Below are positions 11,571 to 22,267 of a stretch of 64,000 bases of DNA, in pieces. Under the pieces are notes generated by a model. The model did not search any database, was not told the origin of the DNA, and worked only from the letters and a program-made list of their open reading frames with translations. Numbering within the stretch: position 1 is the first letter of the stretch; every line of letters starts with the position of its first letter. The position numbers were made by a program, and so were the translations under genes. This DNA is from Hygrophila difformis (lineage: Eukaryota; Streptophyta; Magnoliopsida; Lamiales; Acanthaceae): the NCBI GenBank assembly GCA_030278955.1, contig JAOANR010000015.1, positions 19,005,073-19,069,072 on the forward strand, given 5' to 3'.

Positions 11571-12132
11571 TTAAAGCTACATCTTTAGAACGAAGTAAGT
11601 AGAGATACATGTAACGTGAGTAATCATCTATGAAGGTGATGAAATATTTCGGATCATTTGCATCCATGACCGGACAACAAATATTTGTATGAATAATTTC
11701 TAAAAGATTCGAACTCCTCTTAGCACCACTTTTGAACTTGTTTGTTTGCTTTCCCTTAATGCAATTTATACAAGTCCCAAAATCAGTAAAGTCCAATGTA
11801 CTAAGTACATTTTCATTTACTAATCGCTTAATTCTCTCTATAGAGATATGTCCTAATCTACAATGCCACAACATATAAGAATTCTCATTCACAATACACC
11901 TTTTCAAACTAGTAACATGCATAGAATCATAAACAGTGTCAATTTGCAATTTAATAAAATACAGTCCATCAGAAAGTTCTCCAAAACCAATAGTTTGAGC
12001 TTTATTTAACAATGTAAAACCAGAGTCTGAAAAGTTAAAATGAAAACCTAAATATGCAAGTTTAGAGACATAAATTAAATTCTTGCTGAAACTGGGAACA
12101 CAGAAAGTATTTTCCAAAATCAAATTAACCAC
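11545..12132 (-). pseudogene. Copia protease end and integrase zinc-binding / first core half
   Basis: Starts within the protease C-terminal region. It then shows the integrase pre-domain (LWHCRLGHISIERI with the His pair, and CINCIKGKQ with the Cys pair) and the first part of the catalytic core, with the first Asp of the triad probably replaced (HTNICCPV where the family usually has HTDICGP). A frameshift at about 12,130 separates it from the protease active-site piece. Confidence 0.85.
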
Positions 12133-12361
12133 TGCTCAAAACCGAAGTGCATGTTCCAATAGCCTCCACATGTGAACTTATTTTGCTTCCGGAATAGATG
12201 CATTGTTCACTTCCCACTGGCTTCCTTAGGTTTCGCATACTCTGCAAGGTATTAGAAACATAGATTGTAGAACCAGAATCAATCCACCATGTATTATGAT
12301 TAACATTAACCATATTAGATTCATAACAGACTAAAGTGAAAAGATTACCTTTCTTTTCCAT
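12125..12361 (-). pseudogene. Copia protease active-site piece
   Basis: Encodes NTWWIDSGSTIYVSN, the copia aspartic protease motif with a DSGS active site. It begins directly after the stop codon that ends the gag piece and is in the same frame as gag, so gag and protease were once one frame interrupted by a nonsense codon. Confidence 0.85.
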
Positions 12362-13143
12362 CTAGCTTTTGAACTTTAAGCAGTCCTTCTTCACGTGTCC
12401 CTTTTTTTTACAGAAAAAACACTTGGACTCCTTCTTAATGTATGGCTTAATAGGAATCTTTCCCTTTTTTGCTTGTCTTTCTTTCTTGAACTTACTAGAA
12501 TTAGTAAACTTCACACTTTCAATGCTTTCACCCTCTTCCAAAAGTAACCTCTCATCTTCTTGTACACACATGGTCATCAATTCATTAAGAGACCACTTGT
12601 CCTTATGTGTGTTATAAGAGATCTTAAAAGGAGCATATTGATGAGGTAAAGTGCATAAAATGTAGTGCACCACAAAGGATTCAGACATGATTACCTCTAA
12701 ATTGTTCAATTGAGCCACAATGTCCCGAATGCGCATGATATGCTCACGCACTCCCTTAACAGTTGTGAGCTTCAGTGATGTGAATTGCATAATTAGGGTG
12801 CTAGCAAGGGAATTATCAGACTTAACAAATTGTTCATCAATTGCTTTCAGTAAGTGTCTGACATTGTCATGCTTCTCAATTGAACTCCGTATCCCAGCAA
12901 AGATGTTGGTCTTTATGAAAGAAACAGAAAGACGGTTAGATCTTTCCCACTTTTCATAAAGATCAACATCATCTGGAGTGCTGGTTTCAGTAATAGCGGG
13001 TGGTTCATCTTTCCTAATAGCATAGTTAATGTCCATCCAGCCCAAATGGAGCAGAATTTGCTCCCTCCATATCTTGTAATTGTCACCACTTAGTTCAAGA
13101 ATCCCACACTTAATATCAGAAATAGCAACTGCTTGAGAAACTG
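12362..13143 (-). pseudogene. Copia gag with CCHC zinc knuckle
   Basis: Nucleocapsid/gag region of the UBN2 type. The open frame extends upstream of the ATG at 13045 to about 13143, including GILELSGDNYKIWREQILLH, a typical copia gag N-terminus. A sequence resembling a splice acceptor (TTTTGCAG) lies just before it. The C-terminal knuckle is CFFCKKKGHVKKDC (C-x2-C-x4-H-x4-C). The frame ends with TAG at 12362-12364, where related elements usually have a codon (often TGG) leading into the protease. The change fits cytosine deamination on the other strand. Confidence 0.88.
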
Positions 13144-13420
13144 CAAAATATATTCTTAATTAAAATTTGAGGCAAAATTAAAGCACGCTTTACCAATGTA
13201 AACACGTGACAAGAAAAGAATTTAGTGACATAAAATTTGCCTGTGGGCTAAAATTTTATTCAATTAAATTCAATATAAATAACAAAACTATCCAATCATG
13301 TTCCATTTCTCAATTCCTGTGGGTAATTAAGAAATATAACTAGATATTTTGCTCTAATTAATCATATAAATACAACAAGAGTACCTGTGGGCATGTCTTA
13401 TTGTACCATACTAGTATTAC

Positions 13421-13440
13421 CCCGCCCATTCGGGCGGGGT
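13421..13440 (-). terminator. Helitron 3' terminal hairpin
   Basis: A perfect 8-bp stem (CCCCGCCC with GGGCGGGG) and a 4-nt loop, ten bases upstream of the CTAG terminus. In Helitrons this hairpin acts as the rolling-circle termination signal. Confidence 0.88.
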
Positions 13441-13500
13441 TAGGTAGACAAAGAGAAAATTTTACATCAAAAAGAGCCACTGATTGTTAGGAATTAACCT

Positions 13501-13651
13501 CTAATTGGGGCTCAGTTTGGCCACACAAACAACAAATAGCGAAATTAAGAGCCATCTTTGACGCCTTGGTTTGCTCTTCTGAGTTTCTTCGATCAATTGC
13601 TCGACTCTACTCAGCATCAACTCCATCCATGCCTTTTGACCTAAATCGATC
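13501..13651 (-). pseudogene. Captured gene, last exon
   Basis: A splice-bounded open piece ending in TAG at 13501-13503. It encodes a helical stretch (AWMELMLSRVEQLIEETQKS), a basic KPRRQRW patch and a hydrophobic tail (LLISLFVVCVAKL), which looks like a C-terminal membrane anchor. The acceptor is TTGCAAG before 13651. It is not identified, but reads as genuine host coding DNA. Confidence 0.5.
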
Positions 13652-14404
13652 CTTGCAACATAGGAAAGAACGATTGAGAATTTAAAGGAGCAAAGTATTA
13701 AAATGCAAGAAAAAAAAATATTAGCAATTTAGGACTGTAAAAATTCTTGAATCCAGAGGGAGATGTATCATAAATGATTTATAAAAACACGCGCTTACAT
13801 CGAATATATTTTGTTTTAAGTAAGATTGTAGGAGCTTATGAAACCAGATAGAAAATTAAAAAGTAGTCGCCCTAAAATCAATGCAAAATCAATAAATCCA
13901 ATGCCAAACCAAATGAATTCATCCGTCTGCCCTTTTGCCTTACCAAAAAAAAAATGAATTCATCCAATAGCATAAAACATCCATCAATAGCATAAAACAA
14001 CCATTAAAGAAGTTAAGAATAGTCTTATATAACCAAAGTCTAATAAAATCTCAAGTCTTTTGGTTATTAACCAAAAGAGCTATCCGAGCCTTTATATCTA
14101 TGAGGCACAAGGACATATGTGACACCATGATATCAGTAGTTGCCCAAAATTACAAATTAGCTTTAATTCTTTTTGGCAATTGGAAGTTCAACTTAATAAG
14201 TAGAAATTAAATCAACCACCACATATCATAAAATTAGTTTCGAAAACATCCTATATGAAGTATATCCTAAAATTGGTGGCAGAAAACATCCTATACATGT
14301 ATACATAACCTGCAATAATTACAATGAACCTGAAATTGGTGTCAAAAAAATTATAAAAAAGACACATATCCTAATGATACCACACCCTCCTCACAGCCTC
14401 AAAC

Positions 14405-14505
14405 CTGCTCGACTGTGCCAGTCACATCCTTTGTATCTGATGTATCACAGTGCGGATTTTCCTTCTCACAGTTTTGTGTATGATTCGCAGTATTCTGTCT
14501 AGGAA
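14405..14505 (-). pseudogene. Captured gene, internal exon
   Basis: Open piece between an acceptor (AATGTAG) and a GTTTGAG donor. In the frame without stops it encodes a polar, disordered-looking stretch including RQNTANHTQNCEKENPHCDT. No family recognised. Confidence 0.4.
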
Positions 14506-14728
14506 CTACATTCAAAAAGTCAACAAATCAGATGCAATCATAAGGCAAAGAGTAGAAAACATTTCAAAGAAAAAAGAAGACTAATGGAAGCATTCACAGC
14601 AAAAAAAATCTCCAAACACGGTAAAAGAAAAATCAAATCAAATGGAAATGTGAGTAATATCTGTCATGACATCATCTTAAATAGGTATTTGATGAGGCAA
14701 AAATGAAGTGGAGTATGCAAGTACATAC

Positions 14729-14777
14729 CCATCTGCCATATCTGGAGCTATCATTTTAAGAATCAATTCAACCGCAC
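14729..14777 (-). pseudogene. Captured gene, short internal exon
   Basis: A 49-nt piece with acceptor TTTGCACAG and donor GTATGT. It encodes AVELILKMIAPDMAD, an amphipathic helix-like stretch. Good splice signals on both sides support capture of a spliced host gene at the DNA level. Confidence 0.45.
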
Positions 14778-16178
14778 CTGTGCAAACAAAGTAAAAGCAA
14801 TTCAAATATCATTACAGCAAAGAATAAACATGTAATTCACTATCCAAAAATACAAACTTAGAAAAGCAATTCTTAGGGATCATGATTTATACCTCTTCGA
14901 CTTTTGGAGATATTCGGATTTAGAGTTGAATTAATCTAGGTGAGACTTGGCCCTGATCAATAACGGACATCAAAACTTTGCCCTCTTTGACATCAAGCCT
15001 TCTCTTTAAGGTATCTTTCCGGTGGTTTAAACATCAAGAGTTGGCCTTTGTTTCAATGAATTTTCAGTTTTCTTCAATGATCCATGACGGCATGGAAAAT
15101 GCATTAAAACATAAACAAAATATTAATCACATATCAGATTGTATAATCTGCAAGATAAATAGTGTATAAGTCACGAAAGGAGAGTATTGTATTTAGGATT
15201 GAGGGCACAACGCATCAATGATTATATAAGATCAGTTAACTCCACAAACAGCACAAACATACATCCAAAGACCTTCCATGTTGCATTCACCAAATAACCA
15301 AATAACTTAAGTTCGCCTGCTTCAGACCAAATTAAAAGCAAGCCATGACAGAAAAGCAACAGAGGATCAAGATTTGATTATGTGATAGATGCAATAGTAC
15401 TCCAGAGAGAAACAAAAATAAATAAATAAAATAAATCAATGCCAACAAATCCACCATGCCCATCCCTACCAATCTTCTTTATATTCCCACAATGGCAGCA
15501 GCTGCTATACATAACTAAACATTGAAGAACTAATTATGAAATCAAATCAATATCTCAACCATTGAAAAACACGAAATTGAAACAAAGATCTAACCTCTCT
15601 TCCTCGCACATTATATAACATACATAGAATGGAGAATGAATGATTCAATCTAAATTTTCTTGAGGAACCTTACTGTAGAGTGTGCTGTACAGCCCATACA
15701 ATATTTGATTCAATCCAATCCAAATTATTCTATAGAATGAGGAATAACTGAAGAATGCACGAACTGGCAATTAGAGGATTTAATCCTTTCGCTTAATACT
15801 ATATTCTTGTCTTAGCTAATACTATATTGTTTGAATAGTTAGTGCCGTCAAAGTGGAGTTCTTGGAGTACCCGTAGCCACCATCCTCACCGATCGTGGCA
15901 TATGATTGTACCATTGATGTTTCTAGTGAGAGGCCTTAAGGAAAAGCATCCTTCTCATCTCTCTTATAATATCATTTTTTATTGGTAAGTACACATTCAC
16001 AACACCTTTAAATTTGGTTCAATTTTTACATTCTCTCACCACCATGGCCACTCTTTCCCTTTACCCAGAACTTAACCTGATTCAAAATAAGATTTCCATG
16101 AAATGATAAATTAGGGAAAACAAAGAATGGAGCATAAACTGCATACCTGACATGAATATAACCTAATATGCAAGACAC

Positions 16179-16260
16179 CTTTTAAATTTGCACATTGGAT
16201 GGCATATGTTTGACTGGCAGGACTTGTATGAAAGTCTTTATCCCATTCTTCAACTTTCTT
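16179..16260 (-). pseudogene. Captured gene, internal exon
   Basis: An 82-nt piece with a TTTTTATAG acceptor and a GTGTCT donor. It encodes KKVEEWDKDFHTSPASQTYA followed by IQCANLK. It lies in the same orientation as the other captured exons; intron-sized gaps separate them. Confidence 0.45.
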
Positions 16261-17239
16261 CTATAAAAAAATGGATTAAAACATAACCTCTCACAGCATA
16301 TCTAGATCGGCCCCAAATTAACTAAAACATAATACATATGAGGTTATAACTGTTCGTCCTCCGATTTATCTTAAACTTATACTTCAAGAAGAAAAAATAA
16401 CAGTAGAACAAATAGCTAATAGTTACATATCTAATAGCAGTTAGAGAAGGAAGCAGACAGGAATTGTTCACTTTTGTAAAAGTTTCAGCAGCAAATAGTA
16501 ATTATAAAGAGCAATAGAATATTCATTCGAGTTTAGGTTTCATTTGAGCAATCTCAACCCGTGTACGTACCCAAAAACTTGCCTCTAAACACAACCTGCA
16601 AAATAATGCTAACCCAATATAAATTTTCTTAAATTGAGCATTTGATGATTACCTGGTGAGATCACATCACAAGCAAAAAAAAAAACTGCAAAGAATAAAC
16701 CTCAATGTGTTGTCCATCTACGGTTTGAAGAATGATGAATGAGATTCTTGATCAAAGTTCACACGCTTTCCCGATACTTTATACATGAAGTAAGATAGAA
16801 AATACCTTATAACAAATAAGCACAAATCAAGAAACAAAAAACAGGAAAATAAGAAGAGAGGTGTATAGCAATCAACAAATAGATACCAAATCAGAAGATT
16901 AAAATATGAGAATGGACAAAGGAAATCATGTGAAACCCACACCTACAAAGCAAAATAAAGATTATAATATCATTTTGAGAGCATGATCACAAAAACAATC
17001 ATCAAAACAGGTGTCGTAGCATATCTCGACTACGACTTAAGCATTTAATCGAACATATTGTAGACATCATGAATAATAATACCAAAGCTAAAGTATTTAC
17101 TCATGTTCATGTTTTAACCTTTTTTTTTTTCGAACCATTTAAGGAACTAAGAAACAAATCCTCTCAAAATACACACCCACAAATAAACTTGATTTGAAAA
17201 GCATAAGATCAAGAAAAAACTTAGATTTAGATCACTTAC

Positions 17240-17414
17240 ACTTGACACTTGGGGCGAGTTGTGAAGCGCTGGAGTAGGAGCTCCGGGTGAGTTCGGTGTC
17301 GGAATTGGAGATGCAGATGGAGTCGCGAAGTGAGGATTTAGGGTTGCGAATGTCAATGTTCAAAAACTCTGAGAAGGAGCGCGAAAGTGGCGGCGTGCGG
17401 AGAGAAGTGGCCAT
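17240..17414 (-). pseudogene. Captured gene, first exon with start codon
   Basis: ATG at 17414 opens MATSLRTPPLSRSFSEFLN, then about 40 more Ser-rich residues, up to a GTAAGT donor at 17239. The Ser/Arg-rich, acid-poor N-terminus could be an organelle transit peptide. With the downstream pieces it suggests that a near-complete gene, introns included, was captured. Confidence 0.5.
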
Positions 17415-17548
17415 GTACCGGACACAGGCGACAGAATCTCCCTCAAGAATTTTCCATCCAGTTCAAAAACTAAACTATCCTTTTTAAAAGAACAATTGCT
17501 CGAATTGGGTTGGTGAGTAGGAGGTTCACCCGGAGAGAAGAATGCTTA

Positions 17549-18240
17549 GACCAACTCCAACCCTCACGCTAAAATGGTGGGAGACGCTATTAATGCCGGA
17601 GCGGCGGCTCCAACCCAGCTCCCGAAAACACAATCTGTATCGCCATTTTTTGCCGTTATGCACAGTAGCACATGCGGGGACTGTTCACACCCCGCAATCC
17701 CAATCCCATTTATTCCTTTTTTTTTTCCTTTTTCTTTTAATTGTTTCCATTCTGTTGTTTTATTTATTATTTTTTTTTCATTATTTCTTTACACCTATTT
17801 GAAATATCTTCTTTTATTTTAATATACTTCTAGATACTAGATTTTTAATTTTTTTACTTTTATTGTATTTAAGTATTTCTTTAAATTTTATTTATTATCA
17901 AATAAATTAATTAAATATTAAGAAGATAATTTTAATATAAAAATAACTATTATTATACATAAATTTAAATGCAAAAAATAATTAATATGTTTAAGTAAAT
18001 AATCTAAAATATAAAAATTAAATATTATATATAGATGAAATAAAAATTAAACAAAAATAATGTATTAAAATTAATTGATAATAAAATATAATATGAACAG
18101 TAATGGAATCAAAATGGAATGTTCTATTGTAGAGGGAAATATAGAGTTATGGGTTGGAGTGGAATAATGGGAAACTGTAAATTTAACTGGAAAATAGAGA
18201 TAGTGTAACTGTAAAATAAAGTTTTGGGTTGGAGATGGCC
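17549..18240. mobile_element. Tourist/Harbinger-like MITE inside the Helitron
   Basis: 692 bp flanked by TTA duplications at 17546-17548 and 18241-18243. The terminal inverted repeats are GACCAACTCCAACCC on the left and the reverse complement of GGCCATCTCCAACCC on the right, two mismatches in 15. The interior is AT-rich and non-coding. It entered after the Helitron captured its exons or with the host DNA. Confidence 0.8.
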
Positions 18241-18386
18241 TTAGAGAACCCATTCAGATTTTGAATTTGGATCCCGAATTTGAATCTGACGGAGAAAGGA
18301 GCGGGGGTTGTATGTAGAAAGGATGTTTTATTGTTGTTCTCAAAGGATTCATCTCGGGCTTTGAAATTCATTGGGCTTGGTGATAT

Positions 18387-18455
18387 TACTGTTCATAAGC
18401 CATCTTATGTGAGAGAAGCACTGTTCATAAGCATTTTATGTGAGAGGAGCACTGT
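18387..18455. repeat. Short tandem duplication near the Helitron 5' end
   Basis: Two imperfect copies of about 34 bp, each containing ACTGTTCATAAG then TTATGTGAGAG and AGCACTG, lie side by side within 100 bp of the Helitron 5' terminus. Confidence 0.6.
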
Positions 18456-18994
18456 AAGGGCAAGAAGTTTTTTATTATAGTAGATATAAATAATTACTAT
18501 TGAAATAATATTTAAAACTGTACATACGATTTTAATAAATAAAGATGCTGTGGCTACTCTTTAATTTATTAAAATCAAATACCCACTTAATTTAAATATT
18601 ATTCCAAAAAAATTTAAAGTTGGATAAATAAAATTAAAATTTCCAACATAATAGTATTTACCAAAAATCTCTACTACTGAACAGATTATCATATCTCCAA
18701 ATAGCAGAAACAGTTAATATGCTACCCTGAAAATCAAAGATATCTGAACTGGTACACAAAATTCATAAACGGATTTCCAATTCTTTTATAATGCTTCGCA
18801 AAAGAATTTTCCAAAAATACTGTACTCAAGCCAGAACAAAATAAACAATTGCAAACAACAGCAAGGTTTGGTCAGAAAGTGCGGCTCCACTAATACTCCT
18901 CAAACAATAGGAAAAGCCATATAAGCAGGATCATTCATAACTAATTGCTAACAATAAAAATAAGTAAACCAGGAAAGCAAACTTGAAAATACTA

Positions 18995-19251
18995 CCTCCG
19001 TTTTCATATGTTCTTGACAAAGAGTAATGTGTTACTATTCGCCCACAAACTTTTACTTGAAGTTTTATTATAGTTATACAAGTTAAAATATAGTCAAGTG
19101 GGATCTTGTTAGATTCGTCTCGTCGAGTAGTTTTTAAGTATCGAACTTTTAGAATTTTCACTTGTACCGAACTTTAGTTACTAATGATTTAAAATGTGCA
19201 TTGGACTGCGTAAAAAGTGAGTATGTAAGAAATATTTGAATACGGAGGAAG
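18995..19251. mobile_element. Stowaway-like MITE
   Basis: About 257 bp with termini CCTCCGTTTTC and GAATACGGAGGAAG and TA on each side. The left terminus lacks a few of the usual Stowaway bases. Non-coding, inside the copia leader. Confidence 0.65.
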
Positions 19252-19285
19252 TAATTACTATCATGTAGGATTTGACTGAAGTGAG

Positions 19286-19672
19286 GGAAAAAAAAAACAC
19301 CATTGGTCCCATAAGTTTCTCCAATTTCGATTTCAGTCCCATATTAATTTCATTAACATAATCAATCCATTATGTTTACTAATTTTTGCATAATCCATCC
19401 CAAACCCCTTAATGACGCATTTCTGCTGACGTGGCACCGGATTAAGCAAACTTATGGGACCAATGGCACTGCAATTAGCAACTTATGGGACCAATGGCGC
19501 CACAATTAGCAAACTTACGTGGCGCCACGTCAGCAGGAATGCGTCGTTAAGGGGTTTGGGATGGATTATGCAAAAATTAACAAACATAATGGATTGATTG
19601 TGTTAATAAAATTAATATGGGACTGAAAACGAAATTGGGGAAACTTATGGAACCAATGGTGTTTTTTTCCCC
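19286..19672. mobile_element. Mutator-type MITE, copy A
   Basis: 387 bp, flanked by a perfect 9-bp duplication TGAAGTGAG (19277-19285 and 19673-19681). Most of it is one long inverted repeat: each arm starts near the terminus with AAAAAACACCATTGGT and runs for over 100 bp. The middle has the repeated GGGACCAATGGC word. A close relative lies at 21078-21459. Confidence 0.85.
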
Positions 19673-20138
19673 TGAAGTGAGTGACCCACTTTGTCCACAA
19701 TTTATCATAAGAAATGAAATCTAACGACACATATGACCAAAATTTCAATGACAGTACCTACTTCACAATTTCTTTAATCAATTAAAGAAAAATTAATGCA
19801 TCTCAACATAAATTTAATGAACTCAAACAATGCATCATAATAAATTGTTGCCGACATCCATACCAAGAGCAATAGCCAATAGGGCTTGAGCCGACATGAA
19901 CTCAAACAATAGATTAATACATAAATTTAAAAAACAGAATGAGCAATTGCAAAACTGGAGGCAGCCCCAACTATGAACTCCATAACAACAATATCTTAAT
20001 TAAATTAAGCAAGTTTAATAGGAACGCCGAATCATATCAAAATTAATGAAACCCGTCAACACAGATGGCTTGAATCCTATACCCACATGAATTAATCGAA
20101 ACAAAGCAGAGAGGTATAAGGTGCGCTCTGATACCAAA

Positions 20139-20530
20139 TGATAGAACTTTAATTTTCAGATCCATATATTTATGAACAACATGGATCTAGATCTAGCACA
20201 ACGGAAGCATTTAAACAAATCAACATTACCTCCAGCCATTGTTCGTACTTGATGAATTGAACTCCTTAATTTGTAAACTGCAAAAATAGTTGATACTCCT
20301 TTGGCTTTTCCCAATCCTCCGTCTTAATCGATGGTGTTTACTGAATTTTCTAAAATGAAAAGTGGAGTTGAGGAAGTCTATAGGAGCCCTTAAGATTTCT
20401 TATATAGAACTCCTCCCATCAAAGAGTTCCAAATACTGTTGTGTAGTGTGGGAGTGGTCAGTTGCTCCTTAATAATTGACTCATTAATTAATAAACTAAA
20501 TGGACCACTTTTTTAAAAAAAAAACTTACA
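20139..20530 (-). repeat. Copia 5' LTR
   Basis: In minus orientation it runs from TGTAAG at 20530 to TCTATCA at 20139, homologous to 8488-8895. The adjacent primer site confirms it as the 5' LTR. Divergence from its partner by scattered substitutions and indels agrees with the decayed pol. Confidence 0.9.
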
Positions 20531-20960
20531 TTTCCATCAAAAACAAAGGTCAGATTTGCAATAATTTTTCCTTCAGAATCTTCTGCACGAAGTATTGGGT
20601 TGTCCTTGTTGCCAGTAGTTGCATATTAATATTCCCTTGACATATATTTTGTTCTCTTCTCTCCACATTCTTCATATTATGATAATACATGCATTACTTG
20701 CCTGAAATATAATGTGATCTGTGTGCTTCAGTTGTGCATTGAGTCGGAATTTTATTAAGACTTTTTTTGAGGGAAAGATATCAAGGAGGTCAAGAATGAT
20801 AACTTGAACAAGTCTCTAATATGTACAGTAATAAGTATATATGTAAATCTCGTGTGGCTAGATTTGTGAATGTACGCTTCTTCTGCTCCTCTAATCATTC
20901 TTTACATGTTTTCTCATATCACTTTATCTTCATTCGTCTTTGTTGTAGGATGTGGTGTGT
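20531..20960 (+). other. Host DNA resuming after the copia element, with a candidate exon
   Basis: A short piece from about 20567, after a CTTCAG acceptor, reads NLLHEVLGCPCC in one frame. It may be an exon of the same plus-strand gene, but its donor is weak. The rest is T-rich intron-like sequence. Confidence 0.3.
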
Positions 20961-21012
20961 CACACAAGATACTATCTAATATACGTGTGTGTGGTTTTAA
21001 TCCATTCTTTCT

Positions 21013-21570
21013 TGTGCAGCTCTCGTAATGGGGTTGGAATTACAACACGTGCTGGAGTTATTTGGGATGAATATGGGGAAAAAAACACCATTGGTCCCAT
21101 AAGTTTCCCCAATTTCGATTTCAGTCCCATATTAATTTCATTAACACAATCAATCCATTATGTTTGCTAATTTTTGCATAATTCATTCCAAACCCCTTAA
21201 TAGCGCATTTCTGCTGACGTGACACCGGATTAAGCAAACTTCTGGGACCAATGGCGCCGCAATTAGCAACTTATGGGACCAATGGCGCCACAATTAGCAA
21301 ACTTACGCGGCGCCACGTCAGCAGAAATGCGTCATTAAGGGATTTGGGATGGATTATGCAAAAATTAGCAAACATAATGGATTGATTGTGTTAATGAAAT
21401 TAATATGGGACTGAAATCGAAATTGGGGAAACTTATGGGACCAATGGTGTTTTTTTTCCGAATATGGGGCTTGTATTTGTTGATGGCATAACAAAGAGAG
21501 GGTGGCGTTGGATCCTCGACTGCCTATTTTCCAATTTTGCGCTTCTGCAGCAGTGTGCGCTTTCAGCTTT
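21013..21570 (+). pseudogene. Host exon split by a Mutator-type MITE (piece 3)
   Basis: After a TTGTGCAG acceptor near 21019 an open frame runs ALVMGLELQHVLELFGMN up to the MITE. Ignoring the MITE and one copy of its duplication, the same frame continues with GLVFVDGITKRGWRWILDCL and stops near 21570. The MITE therefore landed inside an exon and destroyed it. I do not recognise the protein. The unbroken frame across the insertion is good evidence that this was coding DNA. Confidence 0.5.
21078..21459. mobile_element. Mutator-type MITE, copy B
   Basis: About 382 bp, related to 19286-19672 along its length, with the same long terminal inverted repeats. It is flanked by GAATATGGG at 21069-21077 and 21460-21468, a 9-bp duplication (the exact edge is ambiguous by one G). 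It interrupts an open frame. Confidence 0.85.
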
Positions 21571-21777
21571 TCATTAGGTTCGTGTTCTATGAGTTTCACA
21601 CTAGTGAATTTCACGCAGTTGGATGCTAACTATTCCAAGGATTGCAATTTGTTTTATAATCTTAGCTTATATTCCCTTAATAATGTGCTGTGTTATTTCT
21701 TGTATTGGTTACTAAATTTTCCGGTTCCTTATCATTTTGGTAATTTGATATTTATATTGTATGATTTGCATCAGTAA
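21571..21777 (+). other. Presumed intron DNA up to the Harbinger pair
   Basis: T-rich plus-strand sequence between the split exon and the TAA target site at 21775-21777. It resumes at 50141 on the far side of both Harbinger elements. Confidence 0.4.
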
Positions 21778-22267
21778 GGGCATCCACAGTAATGCTACTC
21801 CATTTCTTTCCACATCTGTGTCACATCAGCATTTATCTACTTTACTACATATATCATTCATTTTTTCCACAACAACACTACCTAATTTTTACTATGCATG
21901 GACCCACATTTCATCATTACTTAATTTCTTATTTTACATATAATATAAAATTCTTATTTATTTTTTATACTAATTTTTTTAATACATCTAATTATAAATC
22001 CATATATTTTAAAATTCTTAATTATTTTTATTTTAATATATATTAATTTTATTTAATATAATTAACTAAATAATAATATATCAATAGCTAATGTTTTCTA
22101 CTATATGGAAAGTAATAAATTTATATTTAGTATATTTGTTATATAGCATATAGAAACACAAATTTAACATTAATAATATTAAACCATTATTAATTATTAC
22201 ATAACACCACATTAAAATACAAATAATTAAAATACATAAAGATTTACTAGAAAAGCAATTAATATTC

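Larger units (their letters stand above)
13411..18484 (-). mobile_element. Non-autonomous Helitron carrying captured gene exons
   Basis: On the minus strand the element starts TCTACTATAATAAAA at 18484 and ends CTAG at 13411. Ten bases before the end lies a perfect 8-bp GC hairpin (CCCCGCCC, loop GAAT, GGGCGGGG; plus-strand 13421-13440). It is flanked by A on the 5' side (18485) and T on the 3' side (13410), as expected for Helitron insertion between A and T without target duplication. Size is 5,074 bp. No RepHel helicase is encoded, so it depends on an autonomous partner. It sits in the leader of the copia element, between primer site and gag. Inside it are at least five splice-bounded pieces of a captured gene in the same orientation, plus a Tourist-like MITE. 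Confidence 0.87.
18485..20138 (-). other. Copia leader between primer site and gag
   Basis: This is the internal 5' region of the copia element, separated from gag by the Helitron. The primer-binding site lies at 20136-20122 on the minus strand (TGGTATCAGAGCGCA), two bases from the LTR end and complementary to initiator-Met tRNA. The rest is non-coding apart from two MITEs. Confidence 0.75.
8488..20530 (-). mobile_element. Ty1/copia LTR retrotransposon, decayed, with nested insertions
   Basis: Minus-strand element. The 3' LTR is at 8488-8895 and the 5' LTR at 20139-20530, about 0.4 kb each and clearly homologous. Internal order on the minus strand is primer site, long leader, gag, protease, integrase, reverse transcriptase and RNase H, the copia order. 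Pol is broken by a stop and several frameshifts. Total span is 12,043 bp. Removing the Helitron (5,074 bp) and the Mutator-type MITE with its duplication (396 bp) leaves about 6.6 kb. It inserted into a presumed intron of the plus-strand host gene. The one-mismatch TSD and the decay indicate an old insertion. Confidence 0.93.

Noticed and set aside
21792..22046. Hydrophobic plus-strand frames near the Harbinger left end (also near 45829)
   Set aside because: AT-rich non-coding terminal DNA; no homology and conserved only because the two elements are copies.
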